Of a stretch of 44,279 nucleotides of DNA, positions 32,630-40,788 are shown in pieces; the first letter of the stretch is position 1; each line of letters opens with the position of its first letter. The notes under the pieces are model-generated. The model was not told the origin of the DNA. It searched no databases and was given only the letters and a program-made list of their open reading frames with translations. The position numbers and the translations under genes were made by a program. The stretch lies in the NCBI RefSeq assembly GCF_009377185.1, contig NZ_VJZC01000025.1:1-44279 (forward strand), in the 5' to 3' direction. Origin of the DNA: Streptomyces spongiae (lineage in GTDB: Bacteria > Actinomycetota > Actinomycetes > Streptomycetales > Streptomycetaceae).

Positions 32630-35539
32630 ATGGCGCCTGAGCTGCGGCAACCGATCACCGAGCACCGTCCGCTGCTCGAGCGCCGGCGGGAACTCCGCGC
32701 GCTCGACGACGCGTTGGCGGGGCTCAGCGACGCGGTCGGAGGCGTGCCGCGAGCGCGGCACGCCGGACTGCTCGCCTTCACCGGTGCGGCCGGGCTGGGG
32801 AAGACGACCCTCATGGCGGAGGCACGTGCCCGGGCCCTGGCACACGGATTCACGGTGCTCTCCGGTAAGGGCGGCGAGAAGGAGCAGGAGCTGGCCTTCC
32901 GCGTGGTGCGCCAGCTCGTGCAGCCCGCCCTGGCGGCGATGGACGAGACGGGGCGCCGGGACCTGCTGGGAAGTTGGTACGACATCGTCGCCGCCGCGCT
33001 CGGCCTCGAGGCGACCGGTGCCGCCCAGGTACCGGATCCGACCGGGGTGCGCGACGGCCTCGACTGGGTCGTCACACGGCTCACGGTGATGAAGGCGCCC
33101 GTCGTCCTGCTGCTGGACGACATGCACTGGGCCGACGTCGAGTCCCTCAACTGGCTCGCCTCCTTCGCACCACGGGCCGAGGACCTTCCGCTGCTGATCG
33201 TGGTCGCCTACCGGCCCGACGAACTCCCGCCCGAGGCGCCCGCCTTCCGCGCACTCGCGGAACGCCACGAGAACCGTCCGCACGTCCTGACGCCGCTCTC
33301 CGCCGACGGCGTCGCCCGGATCGTCAGGAGCGAGGTGGGTGAGGGAGCCGAGGGCGCGTTCTGCGAGGAGTGCTGGACGGTCACCGCCGGAAGCCCGTTC
33401 GAGGCCGTGGAACTGGCCATCCGGCTCGGTGAACGCGGCCTGGCGGGCACCCCGGACGAGCTGCCCGTGATGCGGGACCTCGCCTCGGCCATCAAGGGGC
33501 CCGGGTTGTTGGAACGACTGCACCGGCTCGACACGGCCACCCTCCGCTTCGCGTGGACCGCCGCCGTCCTGGGCACGTCCATCTCACCGGAGCTCGCCGC
33601 CACGATCGCGGTGGTCGGCAGCGAGGAAGCGGCCCGGGCCACCGAGAAGCTGCGCGCGGCGCGGATCCTGGCGGACGCCCCCGGGCCGGGCGGCAGCCTG
33701 GAGTTCGTCCACCCGACGATCGCCACCACGGTCTACCAGGACATCCCCGCGGCCCTGCGGGTCGGTCTGCACAACACGGCGGCGGAGGCCGTCCGCGCGG
33801 CGGGGCTCGGCCCCACCGCCGCGGCCCGGCATCTGCTGGAGGTCCCCTGCGACGGCAGGCCCGAAGCGGTCGCATGCCTGCGGGAGGCCGCCCGTGAGTA
33901 CCTCCGTGCCGGGGCTCCGGAGGCCGCTCGGCGCGTCCTGATCCGAGCGCTGCAGGAGCCGCCCCTTCCGCGGGACCGCGCGGCCCTCCTCCACGAACTC
34001 GCGAGCTCGACCTTCCTGATCGAACCCGCGGCCACCGTCAGCCACCTCCGGGCGGCGCTGGCGGAGCGCGGCGTCGACCCCGACCTGCGCGCCTCCATCG
34101 TCTACCGGCTCACCCAGGCACTGGCCCACCTGGACCGGGTGGACGAAGCCGCGGCCGTCGCCGACGACGAGGCACAGCAGGCGGCCAATCCGCGCATCAG
34201 ACTGCGCATGAAGGCCGATCACTTCGTGTGGAGCGCGTTCCGCACCGAGGAGCCCGACCCGTCCGGCCGCTCGCGCCGGCTGGCGCGACTGGCGGAGCGT
34301 CTGACCGGCCGTGGTCTGGAGGAACGCTACATCCTGGGTCTGCGGGCCTGGGACGCCATGATGCGCGGAGAGCCGCGGCGGACCGTCCTCGCCTGTGCCG
34401 AGAAGGCGCTGGACGGCGGACTGAGCTGGACCGACGAGAACCGGGGCTTCGAGGTGCCCGTTTCGGTCGCCCTGGTCTTCATGTACTGCGACCAGCCGCG
34501 AAGGGCCGAGGAGCTCTTCTCCAAGGGCATGGCCGAGTGCCAGGCCAAGGGCTGGCGGGGCTCCCATCTGGCCCTGGGCCAGACCCTGTTCGGCTACATC
34601 CGCTACCGGCGCGGCTGTCTGGCCGAGGCGGAGGAACTGGTACGCGAGGGCCTGCGCATCGCCGACCGGGTGGAAGGCGCCGTGCCCGCCCAGTGGTTCG
34701 CCATCGGCATCCTCGTCCAGACCCTGCTGGCCCGTGGGCGGACCGCCGAGGCACGCCGGCTCGCCGACTCCTACCGTTACGGCGAGGTGGTCCCGCACGC
34801 CGTCATCTACCCCGATCCCCGCACGGTGTACGCCGAACTGCTCCTGGCCGAGGGACAGCACCAGGAGGCCGAGGACCTCCTGTCCGAGGTCGGGGACTGG
34901 CTGGAGACGAAGTCGTGGCGCAACCCGACCTGGTGCTCCTGGCAGCTGGACCTGGCTTCCGCTCTGGCCCCCACCGCTCCCGACCGGGCGGTCCGTCTCG
35001 CCCGGGACGCCGCCAAGGCCGCCCGGGACTTCGGTGCCGCCTCCGCGATCGGCCAGGCGCTCCACGCCGAGGCCGAGGTGACCGGCGGCCGGGCGGCGCT
35101 CGACCTGTACGCGGAGGCCGTCGACCATCTCGAGCGGTCACCCGCCTCGTACGAGCTGGCCCGTGCACTGGTCGGCTACGGCGCGGCGCTGGCCCGCAAC
35201 GGCCGTGTGCAGGAGGCCGCGGACCGTCTCTACCAGGGCCAGGAAGGCGCCGTCCACTGCGGTGCCGAGGCCCTGGCCTCCCGGGCCAGGGAGGAGCTTT
35301 CGGCGGCCGGGCTGCGGCCTCTGCCCCTGCGGTACGCGCAGACGGACACGCTCACCGCGCATGAGCGCAAGGCCGCCGAGATGACGGCCCAGGGGCACCT
35401 GGGCACGGTGGTAGCAAAGGAACTGCGCCTCACCGAGCAGGGCGTGACACGGCTGCTGTCCTCCGTCTACCGCAAGATCGGCACCGATGCCACGGGCCTC
35501 GCCCGGGCCCTGGAGAGCTTCCCCCGCCCCCGGTCGTGA
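32630..35539 (+). CDS. LAL-family (large ATP-binding LuxR) transcriptional regulator
   Basis: 969 aa. An N-terminal STAND/AAA ATPase has Walker A FTGAAGLGKTTLMAEA and Walker B VVLLLDDMHWAD. A long helical TPR-like middle (about 380-870) follows, with repeated AEELVREGLRIAD-type helices. The C-terminal LuxR/GerE HTH is LTAHERKAAEMTAQGHLGTV, ending LLSSVYRKIGTDATG. LAL proteins are typically pathway-specific activators of antibiotic or sugar regulons. The ATG at 32630 has AGGAAG about 10 nt upstream and precedes the first conserved element (LLERRRELRALDDAL). It lies 175 bp after the terpene synthase, same strand, and is the best candidate regulator of the P450/terpene pair. Confidence 0.9.
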   Translation: MAPELRQPITEHRPLLERRRELRALDDALAGLSDAVGGVPRARHAGLLAFTGAAGLGKTTLMAEARARALAHGFTVLSGKGGEKEQELAFRVVRQLVQPALAAMDETGRRDLLGSWYDIVAAALGLEATGAAQVPDPTGVRDGLDWVVTRLTVMKAPVVLLLDDMHWADVESLNWLASFAPRAEDLPLLIVVAYRPDELPPEAPAFRALAERHENRPHVLTPLSADGVARIVRSEVGEGAEGAFCEECWTVTAGSPFEAVELAIRLGERGLAGTPDELPVMRDLASAIKGPGLLERLHRLDTATLRFAWTAAVLGTSISPELAATIAVVGSEEAARATEKLRAARILADAPGPGGSLEFVHPTIATTVYQDIPAALRVGLHNTAAEAVRAAGLGPTAAARHLLEVPCDGRPEAVACLREAAREYLRAGAPEAARRVLIRALQEPPLPRDRAALLHELASSTFLIEPAATVSHLRAALAERGVDPDLRASIVYRLTQALAHLDRVDEAAAVADDEAQQAANPRIRLRMKADHFVWSAFRTEEPDPSGRSRRLARLAERLTGRGLEERYILGLRAWDAMMRGEPRRTVLACAEKALDGGLSWTDENRGFEVPVSVALVFMYCDQPRRAEELFSKGMAECQAKGWRGSHLALGQTLFGYIRYRRGCLAEAEELVREGLRIADRVEGAVPAQWFAIGILVQTLLARGRTAEARRLADSYRYGEVVPHAVIYPDPRTVYAELLLAEGQHQEAEDLLSEVGDWLETKSWRNPTWCSWQLDLASALAPTAPDRAVRLARDAAKAARDFGAASAIGQALHAEAEVTGGRAALDLYAEAVDHLERSPASYELARALVGYGAALARNGRVQEAADRLYQGQEGAVHCGAEALASRAREELSAAGLRPLPLRYAQTDTLTAHERKAAEMTAQGHLGTVVAKELRLTEQGVTRLLSSVYRKIGTDATGLARALESFPRPRS

Positions 35540-35585
35540 CCCCTACCCGATCTCGATCGGGGACTCATGGCCCGCCACAGAGGTC

Positions 35586-35616
35586 TTGACGTGGAAATGT
35601 CAATGCTGGCTTGATG
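35586..35616 (+). promoter_or_regulatory. Predicted promoter of glycan-degradation operon
   Basis: TTGACG (35586-35591) is followed by TTGATG (35611-35616) at 19 bp or CTTGAT at 18 bp. The -10 match is weak. The CebR-type operator begins six bases downstream, where bound repressor would block initiation. Confidence 0.35.
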
Positions 35617-35621
35617 TGTCA

Positions 35622-35635
35622 TGGGAGCGCTCCCA
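35622..35635. promoter_or_regulatory. CebR-type operator
   Basis: TGGGAGCGCTCCCA is a perfect 14-bp palindrome identical to the CebR box known from Streptomyces cellulose/cello-oligosaccharide genes. It sits 22 bp upstream of the esterase start. CebR (LacI family) releases this site when cellobiose or cellotriose is present, so the esterase and mannanase should be induced by cello-oligosaccharides. Confidence 0.85.
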
Positions 35636-35657
35636 CCTCACGAGGGAAGGGACCACT

Positions 35658-36779
35658 ATGCGCAGCACCCACCATGCGCCATCACGGAACGCCTCCTTAC
35701 GCGCCATTCCGGTTCTCGGCCTCCTGGCCGCCCTGCTCCTGTCCGTCGGAGGGCCGCTCGCCCCCCGCGCCACCGCCGCGGACACCACCGCGAGGGCCGT
35801 GCGCATCATGCCGCTGGGCGATTCGATCACCGGGTCGCCGGGCTGCTGGCGGGCCGTGCTGTGGAACCGGCTGCAGAGCACCGGCTACACGGACATCGAC
35901 CTTGTCGGCACGCTGAGCCACCAGGGCTGCGGACAGGCGCACGACGGGGACAACGAGGGCCACGGCGGCGAACGGGTCACCGACGTGGCGGACCAGAACC
36001 TGCTGCCGGCACGTCTGGCGGCCACGCTTCCGGACATCGTTGTCATGCACTTCGGCACGAACGACGTCTGGAGCGACATCGCACCCGACCGCATCCTCGC
36101 CGCCTACTCCAGGCTCGTGGAGCAGATGCGGGCCTCCAACCCGGACATGAAGATCCTGGTCGCGCGGCTCATCCCCATGAACCCGGGCAGCTGCACGGCC
36201 TGCGCCCAGCGTGTCGTCGACTTCAACGCGCGGATCCCCGACTGGGCCGGCGCCACGAGCACCGACCGCTCCCCCGTGGCGGTGGTCGACCAGTGGACGG
36301 GCTTCAGCACCGCCACGGACACGTACGACGGCGTCCACCCCAATGCCTCCGGCGACGACAAGATCGCTGCTCGCTGGTATCCGGCCCTGACCGCGCTCCT
36401 CGACGGGGGCACGCCAGGGGATCCCGGCGATCCCGGTGACCCGGGCGGCGGTCAGCCCTCCTGCTCCGCGTCGTTCCGGGCCCCTTCCGTCTGGCAGGGC
36501 GGCTACCAGGGCGAGGTGACGGTGACCAACACCTCCGCCTCCCCCGTCGCGGGCTGGACCGTGACCGTCGTACCGGCCGACGGCGCCCGTCTCACCCAGC
36601 TCTGGGGCGGCACCCTCACCACGGCCGCCGACGGCACGGCGACCGTCACGAACGCGACATGGAACGGCACCCTCGCCCCCGGTGCGAGCACCACGTTCGG
36701 CTTCATCGCCAGTACCCCGGCAACGGCAGGCACCCCGTCGGCGACTGTCAATTGCACGGCGCGCGCCGCGTCATCCTGA
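35658..36779 (+). CDS. Secreted SGNH/GDSL esterase (CE3-like) with C-terminal CBM2
   Basis: 373 aa. A signal peptide ending PRATA-AD is followed by an SGNH hydrolase domain (about 45-245). Block I is IMPLGDSIT with the catalytic Ser, block III FGTNDVW with the oxyanion Asn, and block V DGVHPNA with the catalytic Asp/His. The WRAVLWNRLQ...DLVGTLS pattern fits carbohydrate esterase family 3 acetylxylan esterases. A PGDPGDPGDPGGG linker leads to a cellulose-binding family 2 module (about 270-370). Codon 14 is TTA (35697-35699). AAGGGA lies eight nt before the ATG. It is the first gene of a CebR-controlled pair and probably removes acetyl groups from hemicellulose. Confidence 0.87.
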   Translation: MRSTHHAPSRNASLRAIPVLGLLAALLLSVGGPLAPRATAADTTARAVRIMPLGDSITGSPGCWRAVLWNRLQSTGYTDIDLVGTLSHQGCGQAHDGDNEGHGGERVTDVADQNLLPARLAATLPDIVVMHFGTNDVWSDIAPDRILAAYSRLVEQMRASNPDMKILVARLIPMNPGSCTACAQRVVDFNARIPDWAGATSTDRSPVAVVDQWTGFSTATDTYDGVHPNASGDDKIAARWYPALTALLDGGTPGDPGDPGDPGGGQPSCSASFRAPSVWQGGYQGEVTVTNTSASPVAGWTVTVVPADGARLTQLWGGTLTTAADGTATVTNATWNGTLAPGASTTFGFIASTPATAGTPSATVNCTARAASS

Positions 36780-36814
36780 CGCACCGTCACCCCATCTCAT
36801 CTTTCGGAGCCGCC

Positions 36815-38446
36815 ATGAGATCCCGCACCCGCACCTCCCCACGAGTGGCCGCCGTCGTGGCCGTCCTCCTGGGCCTCCTCGTCCCCTTACTTTCCTTCGC
36901 CGCGCCTGCCCAGGCGGCGGCCACCGGCTTCCGCATCCAGAACGGCCGGCTGCTGGAGGCGAACGGGAACGACTTCGTGATGCGTGGTGTCAACCACGCC
37001 CACACCTGGTATCCGGGCGAAACGCAGTCGCTGGCCGACGTCAAGGCGTTGGGGGCCAACACCGTCCGCGTCGTCCTCTCCGACGGCCACCGCTGGACCA
37101 AGAACAGCGCCCAGGACGTGGCGGGCGTCATCACCCAGTGCAAGGCCAACCGGCTCATCTGCGTACTGGAGGTGCACGACACCACCGGTTACGGCGAGGA
37201 GGCCGCGGCCGGGACCCTCGACCACGCGGCCGACTACTGGATCGGTCTGAAGGAGGTCCTGACCGGCCAGGAGAACCACGTCATCATCAACATCGGCAAC
37301 GAGCCCTGGGGCAACACCAACCCCGCCGGCTGGACCGATCCCACGATCGCGGCCGTCAAGAAGCTGCGCGACGCCGGATTCGCGCACACCATCATGGTGG
37401 ACGCGCCCAACTGGGGCCAGGACTGGCAGGGCGTCATGCGCGCCAACGCCCAGTCCGTCTACGACGCCGACCCCACCGGCAACCTGATCTTCTCGATCCA
37501 CATGTACAGCGTGTATGACACCGCCCAGGAGATCACCGACTACCTGAACGCCTTCGTCGCCGCCGAACTGCCCATCCTCATCGGTGAGTTCGGAGGACCG
37601 CCCGACCAGTGGGGCGACCCGGACGAGGACACCATGATGGCCGCCGCCCAGCAACTGAAGCTCGGCTACCTGGCCTGGTCCTGGAGCGGCAACACCGACC
37701 CGATCCTCGACCTGGCGACCGACTTCGACCCCACACGGCTCAGCTCATGGGGCCAGCGTGTCTTCAATGGCGCCAACGGCATCGCCGCCACCTCGAAGGA
37801 AGCCACCGTCTACTCCTCCGGAGGAGGCGACACCACTCCCCCGACCGCCCCCGGAACGCCGACCGCCTCCGCGGTGACCTCCTCGTCCGTCCGGCTGACG
37901 TGGGCCGCCGCCACCGACACAACCGGTGTCACGGGCTATGACGTCGTCCGCGTCAGCGGCGCGAACGAGACCGCCGCCACCAGCACGGCGACCCCCTCCG
38001 CCACAGTCACCGGCCTCGCGCCGTCCACCTCGTACACCTTCGCCGTCTACGCCCGCGACGCCGCCGGCAACCGCTCACCGCGCTCCGGCACGGTGACGGT
38101 CACCACCTCGTCCGGCGGATCGTCGGCCGCCTGCGGCGTCGGCTACCGGGTGACGAACGAGTGGCCGGGCGGATTCCAGGGCGAGATCGTCATCCGCAAC
38201 ACCGGCAGCACGGCGATCAACGGCTGGACGCTCCGCTGGACCTTCCCCGACAGCCAGCGCGTCACCAACCTGTGGGGCGGCACCGCGACGCAGAGCGGCG
38301 CCGAGGTCAGCGTCGCCTCCGCGTCCTACACCGCGACGATCCCCGCGGCGGGCTCGGTCACCCTCGGCTTCACGGCCACCCGCTCGACCGCCAACCCCAA
38401 CCCCGGCGCCTTCACCCTCAACGGCTCGGCCTGCGCGCTGACCTGA
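36815..38446 (+). CDS. Secreted GH5 endo-beta-1,4-mannanase with FN3 and CBM2
   Basis: 543 aa. The signal peptide ends PAQA-AA. The GH5 catalytic domain (about 37-325) has RIQNGRLLEANGNDFVMRGV and a CVLEVHDTTGYG segment closely resembling Streptomyces ManA. The acid/base Glu is in INIGNEPWGNT and the nucleophile Glu in ILIGEFGGPPDQWG. A fibronectin III module (about 350-430, PPTAPGTPTASAVTSSSVRL) and a C-terminal CBM2 (about 440-543, NEWPGGFQGEIVIRNTG) follow. It lies 35 bp after the esterase gene and shares its CebR-controlled promoter. Codon 25, in the signal peptide, is TTA (36887-36889). The enzyme depolymerises mannan outside the cell. Confidence 0.9.
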   Translation: MRSRTRTSPRVAAVVAVLLGLLVPLLSFAAPAQAAATGFRIQNGRLLEANGNDFVMRGVNHAHTWYPGETQSLADVKALGANTVRVVLSDGHRWTKNSAQDVAGVITQCKANRLICVLEVHDTTGYGEEAAAGTLDHAADYWIGLKEVLTGQENHVIINIGNEPWGNTNPAGWTDPTIAAVKKLRDAGFAHTIMVDAPNWGQDWQGVMRANAQSVYDADPTGNLIFSIHMYSVYDTAQEITDYLNAFVAAELPILIGEFGGPPDQWGDPDEDTMMAAAQQLKLGYLAWSWSGNTDPILDLATDFDPTRLSSWGQRVFNGANGIAATSKEATVYSSGGGDTTPPTAPGTPTASAVTSSSVRLTWAAATDTTGVTGYDVVRVSGANETAATSTATPSATVTGLAPSTSYTFAVYARDAAGNRSPRSGTVTVTTSSGGSSAACGVGYRVTNEWPGGFQGEIVIRNTGSTAINGWTLRWTFPDSQRVTNLWGGTATQSGAEVSVASASYTATIPAAGSVTLGFTATRSTANPNPGAFTLNGSACALT

Positions 38447-38474
38447 CCCCGGCCCCCACCGCCCGAGCGCCCCA

Positions 38475-38503
38475 TTGATCACTCACCGGCGCGGGCATAC
38501 GTT
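38475..38503 (+). promoter_or_regulatory. Predicted promoter for leaderless LLM gene
   Basis: TTGATC (38475-38480) and TACGTT (38498-38503) are spaced by 17 bp. The A of the next ATG lies eight nt after the -10, so the transcript would begin at the start codon, and no Shine-Dalgarno sequence is present. Confidence 0.45.
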
Positions 38504-38510
38504 TCCGTGC

Positions 38511-39383
38511 ATGACGACGTTTCGGATCGGTGTGATGTACGACCGCGACTGGGCTCCGGAGGACCTGCCCGGGTTCGCGCGGGAGGTCGAGGCGCTCGGA
38601 GCGGACGACCTCTGGGTGGTCGAGGACCTCGGGTGGCCCGGAGGCCTGTCGGCCGCGTCCGTCGCGCTCGGGGCGACGGAGCGGCTGCGGGTGGGCATCG
38701 GGATCATGCCCGCGCCACTGCGGAGTCCGGCGTTGCTGGCGATGGAGGTGGCGACGCTGGCTCGGGTGTTCCCGGGTCGGCTCGTGGCCGGGATCGGGCA
38801 CGGGGTGCCGGAGTGGATGGCGTCGGTCGGCGTCGCGGCGCGGTCGCCTCTCGCTCTGCTGGAGGAGACGATCAGCTCCGTGCGCGCGCTGCTGCGCGGT
38901 GAGCGCGTCGAACTGGACGGGCGGGAAGTGCGCCTGGACGGCATCACGTTGGTGCATCCTCCCGCGGAACCGCCGCCCGTGATCGCGGGTGTGGTGCGGC
39001 CCCGCTCGCTGGAGCTGTCCGGGCGGGTCGCGGACGGCACGCTGATCGCCGAGGGGCACGGGCCGCGCGACCTGGAGAGCGCTCGGGCACTGATCGACAA
39101 GGGAGGAGCCGCCGCTGACCACGCTCTGACCGCGTTCGCCTTCTGTTGCGTGGGGGACGACGCAGACCAGGTGGCGCGTGCTTTGCGGCCTCAGGTCGAG
39201 GGGCAGAGCGCCTGGCTCGGCCGCCCTGCCGAGCAGGTGTTCACCGTCTCCGGCTCAGCGGCGGAGGCCGCCGGACGGGTCCACGAGTTGGCGGAGGCAG
39301 GGGCGAACACGGTCGTGCTGCGCATGGCCGGCCCCGAGCCGGTCCGGCAACTGGGGACGGTACTCAAGGCCCTGGGCCGCTAG
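38511..39383 (+). CDS. LLM class (F420-dependent-like) oxidoreductase
   Basis: 290 aa. A luciferase-like TIM barrel: FRIGVMYDRDWAPEDLPGFA, DDLWVVEDLGWPGGLSAASV, TERLRVGIGIMPAPLRSPAL and a FPGRLVAGIGHGVPEWMASVG segment typical of F420-dependent LLM proteins. The substrate is unknown. It belongs to a different branch from the SsuD-like enzyme at 11526-12677 and shares no context with it. The ATG at 38511 is the only suitable start and appears leaderless. It is probably monocistronic, ending at a hairpin shared with the convergent dehydrogenase. Confidence 0.85.
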   Translation: MTTFRIGVMYDRDWAPEDLPGFAREVEALGADDLWVVEDLGWPGGLSAASVALGATERLRVGIGIMPAPLRSPALLAMEVATLARVFPGRLVAGIGHGVPEWMASVGVAARSPLALLEETISSVRALLRGERVELDGREVRLDGITLVHPPAEPPPVIAGVVRPRSLELSGRVADGTLIAEGHGPRDLESARALIDKGGAAADHALTAFAFCCVGDDADQVARALRPQVEGQSAWLGRPAEQVFTVSGSAAEAAGRVHELAEAGANTVVLRMAGPEPVRQLGTVLKALGR

Positions 39384-39396
39384 GCGTAGTGGCCCC

Positions 39397-39442
39397 AAGG
39401 GGTACGTCAGGTCAGTGCGGCGCTCTCCCTGACGTACCCCTT
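39397..39442. terminator. Bidirectional terminator hairpin, 14-bp perfect stem
   Basis: AAGGGGTACGTCAG (39397-39410) and CTGACGTACCCCTT (39429-39442) are exact reverse complements with an 18-nt loop. It begins 13 bp after the LLM stop and its right arm encodes the last residues (KEKGYV) of the convergent dehydrogenase. The position and stem length fit a shared terminator. Confidence 0.7.
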
Positions 39443-40405
39443 CTCCTTGTCGACCACGTTCCGCAGCGGGCGCCCCTCCCTCCAGCGCCTGAGGTTGTCG
39501 AGGAACAGGTCCGCCAGGTCGCCGCGCCAGCCGGTCACCTCGCCCGCCGTGTGCGGGGAGACGATCACGCCGGGCATGTCCCACAACGGTGAGGCGGACG
39601 GCAGGGGTTCCCGGTCGAAGACGTCCAGGGCCGCTCCGGCCAGGCGGCCGTCGGCGAGGTGCAGCGCCAGCGCCTCCTCGTCGACGAGGCCGCCCCGCCC
39701 CACGTTGACCAGCCGGGCACCGGGCTTCATGGCGGCGAGGACGGAGGCGTCGACCATGCGGAGGGTGGCCGGGGTGAGCGGGGCCGCGAGGACCACGTAG
39801 TCCGCCTCGGCCAGGGCCGTGCGCAGGCTCGCGCCCTCGTGCACGGTGCCGAAGTCGGGATCGCCGTCGCGCGCGGTGCGCCCCGCGCCGGCCACCCGCA
39901 TGCCGACGGCGCGCAGCATGCGCGCGATGGCACGACCGATCGGGCCGGTTCCCCACACCAGCGCCGTACGGCCGCCGATGCGCTCGCTGTCGCGCGGCCG
40001 CCACTCGCGACGCCGTTGGTGCTCCCAGCTGCCGGGGAAGTCCTTGGCGAGGGCGAGGACCAGGCCGAGGACGTACTCGGCGATGGCCTGGTCGTAGACG
40101 CCGCGCGAGTTGGTCAGCACCACGTCCGGGCTGTCGACCAGGGCGGGGAAGAGGAACGGGTCCACTCCGGCGGCGGCCACGTGGACCCAGCCGGGCGCCA
40201 GGGCCGGGTCCTCGGGCCAGGCCGGGGCGACCGCGGACGTGATGGAGTGCCAGCAGAAGACGGCGTCCGCGCCGGGCAGGAGGAGCGGCAGTTCCTCCTC
40301 GGTGGCGTACACGGTGTCCGCGAGGCGTTCGATGCTCTCGGCGTTCGGCGGCAGGATGCCGCGGTGCAGGACGACGAGCCGGTCGGCCCCGGACGGATGG
40401 CTCAT
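39407..40405 (-). CDS. D-isomer-specific 2-hydroxyacid dehydrogenase
   Basis: 332 aa. The NAD(P)-binding Rossmann motif is ALVWGTGPIGRAIARML. The catalytic triad is visible: Arg in LVNVGRGGLVDEEAL, Glu in ALDVFDREPLP and His in VIVSPHTAGE. The N-terminal catalytic-domain part includes HVAAAGVDPFLFP and TNSRGVYDQAIAEYVLGL. Such enzymes interconvert 2-oxoacids and D-2-hydroxyacids. The ATG at 40405 has GGGAGAG nine nt upstream. Its C-terminal codons form one arm of the terminator hairpin. It is divergent from an MFS transporter across a 383-bp region with several palindromes. Confidence 0.9.
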   Translation of the reverse strand: MSHPSGADRLVVLHRGILPPNAESIERLADTVYATEEELPLLLPGADAVFCWHSITSAVAPAWPEDPALAPGWVHVAAAGVDPFLFPALVDSPDVVLTNSRGVYDQAIAEYVLGLVLALAKDFPGSWEHQRRREWRPRDSERIGGRTALVWGTGPIGRAIARMLRAVGMRVAGAGRTARDGDPDFGTVHEGASLRTALAEADYVVLAAPLTPATLRMVDASVLAAMKPGARLVNVGRGGLVDEEALALHLADGRLAGAALDVFDREPLPSASPLWDMPGVIVSPHTAGEVTGWRGDLADLFLDNLRRWREGRPLRNVVDKEKGYVRESAALT

Positions 40406-40788
40406 ACGGCAGCTCTCCCACGGCGTGCGAGGGGCGGGGGACGTCTCCCACCCTGTGGCGGGCACGGCGGGAGGGTCAACGGCCAGGATGTTCGCCCCGA
40501 GCGGGCGGTGTGGACGGTCTGTCCACCGGACGGCGGCCGCGGAACAGACTGTCCATCCGCCGCCTTCGAAGCGAACACGGTGTTCATTGACGGTGGCCGT
40601 GGGCTGAACCAGGGTGATGGCCAACCCCGGACCGCCTCACCCGGTCGCTCCGGACACCCCGGTGACTGTCGGTCCGTCCGCGTACAGAGCCGTACGCCTG
40701 CCAATGCTTGACGCACGGCCTCCTCCGCTCCGGTCCCCCTGCCGGCGCGCGTCCCCCCGCAGCCCCGCGTCCCCCAGGAGCCTCAAGC
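40406..40788. promoter_or_regulatory. Divergent regulatory region with three palindromic sites
   Basis: This 383-bp gap has no credible ORF. Site A, TGGACGGTCTGTCCA (40511-40525), and site B, the reverse complement of which is TGGACAGTCTGTTCC (40541-40555), match at 12 of 15 positions and lie 30 bp apart in opposite orientation. Site C, GAACAC-G-GTGTTC (40573-40585), is a perfect 13-bp palindrome directly followed by a TTGACG -35-like element (40587-40592). Together they suggest shared repression of the dehydrogenase and MFS genes by a regulator encoded elsewhere. I see no leader peptide or hairpin terminator here. Confidence 0.5.
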
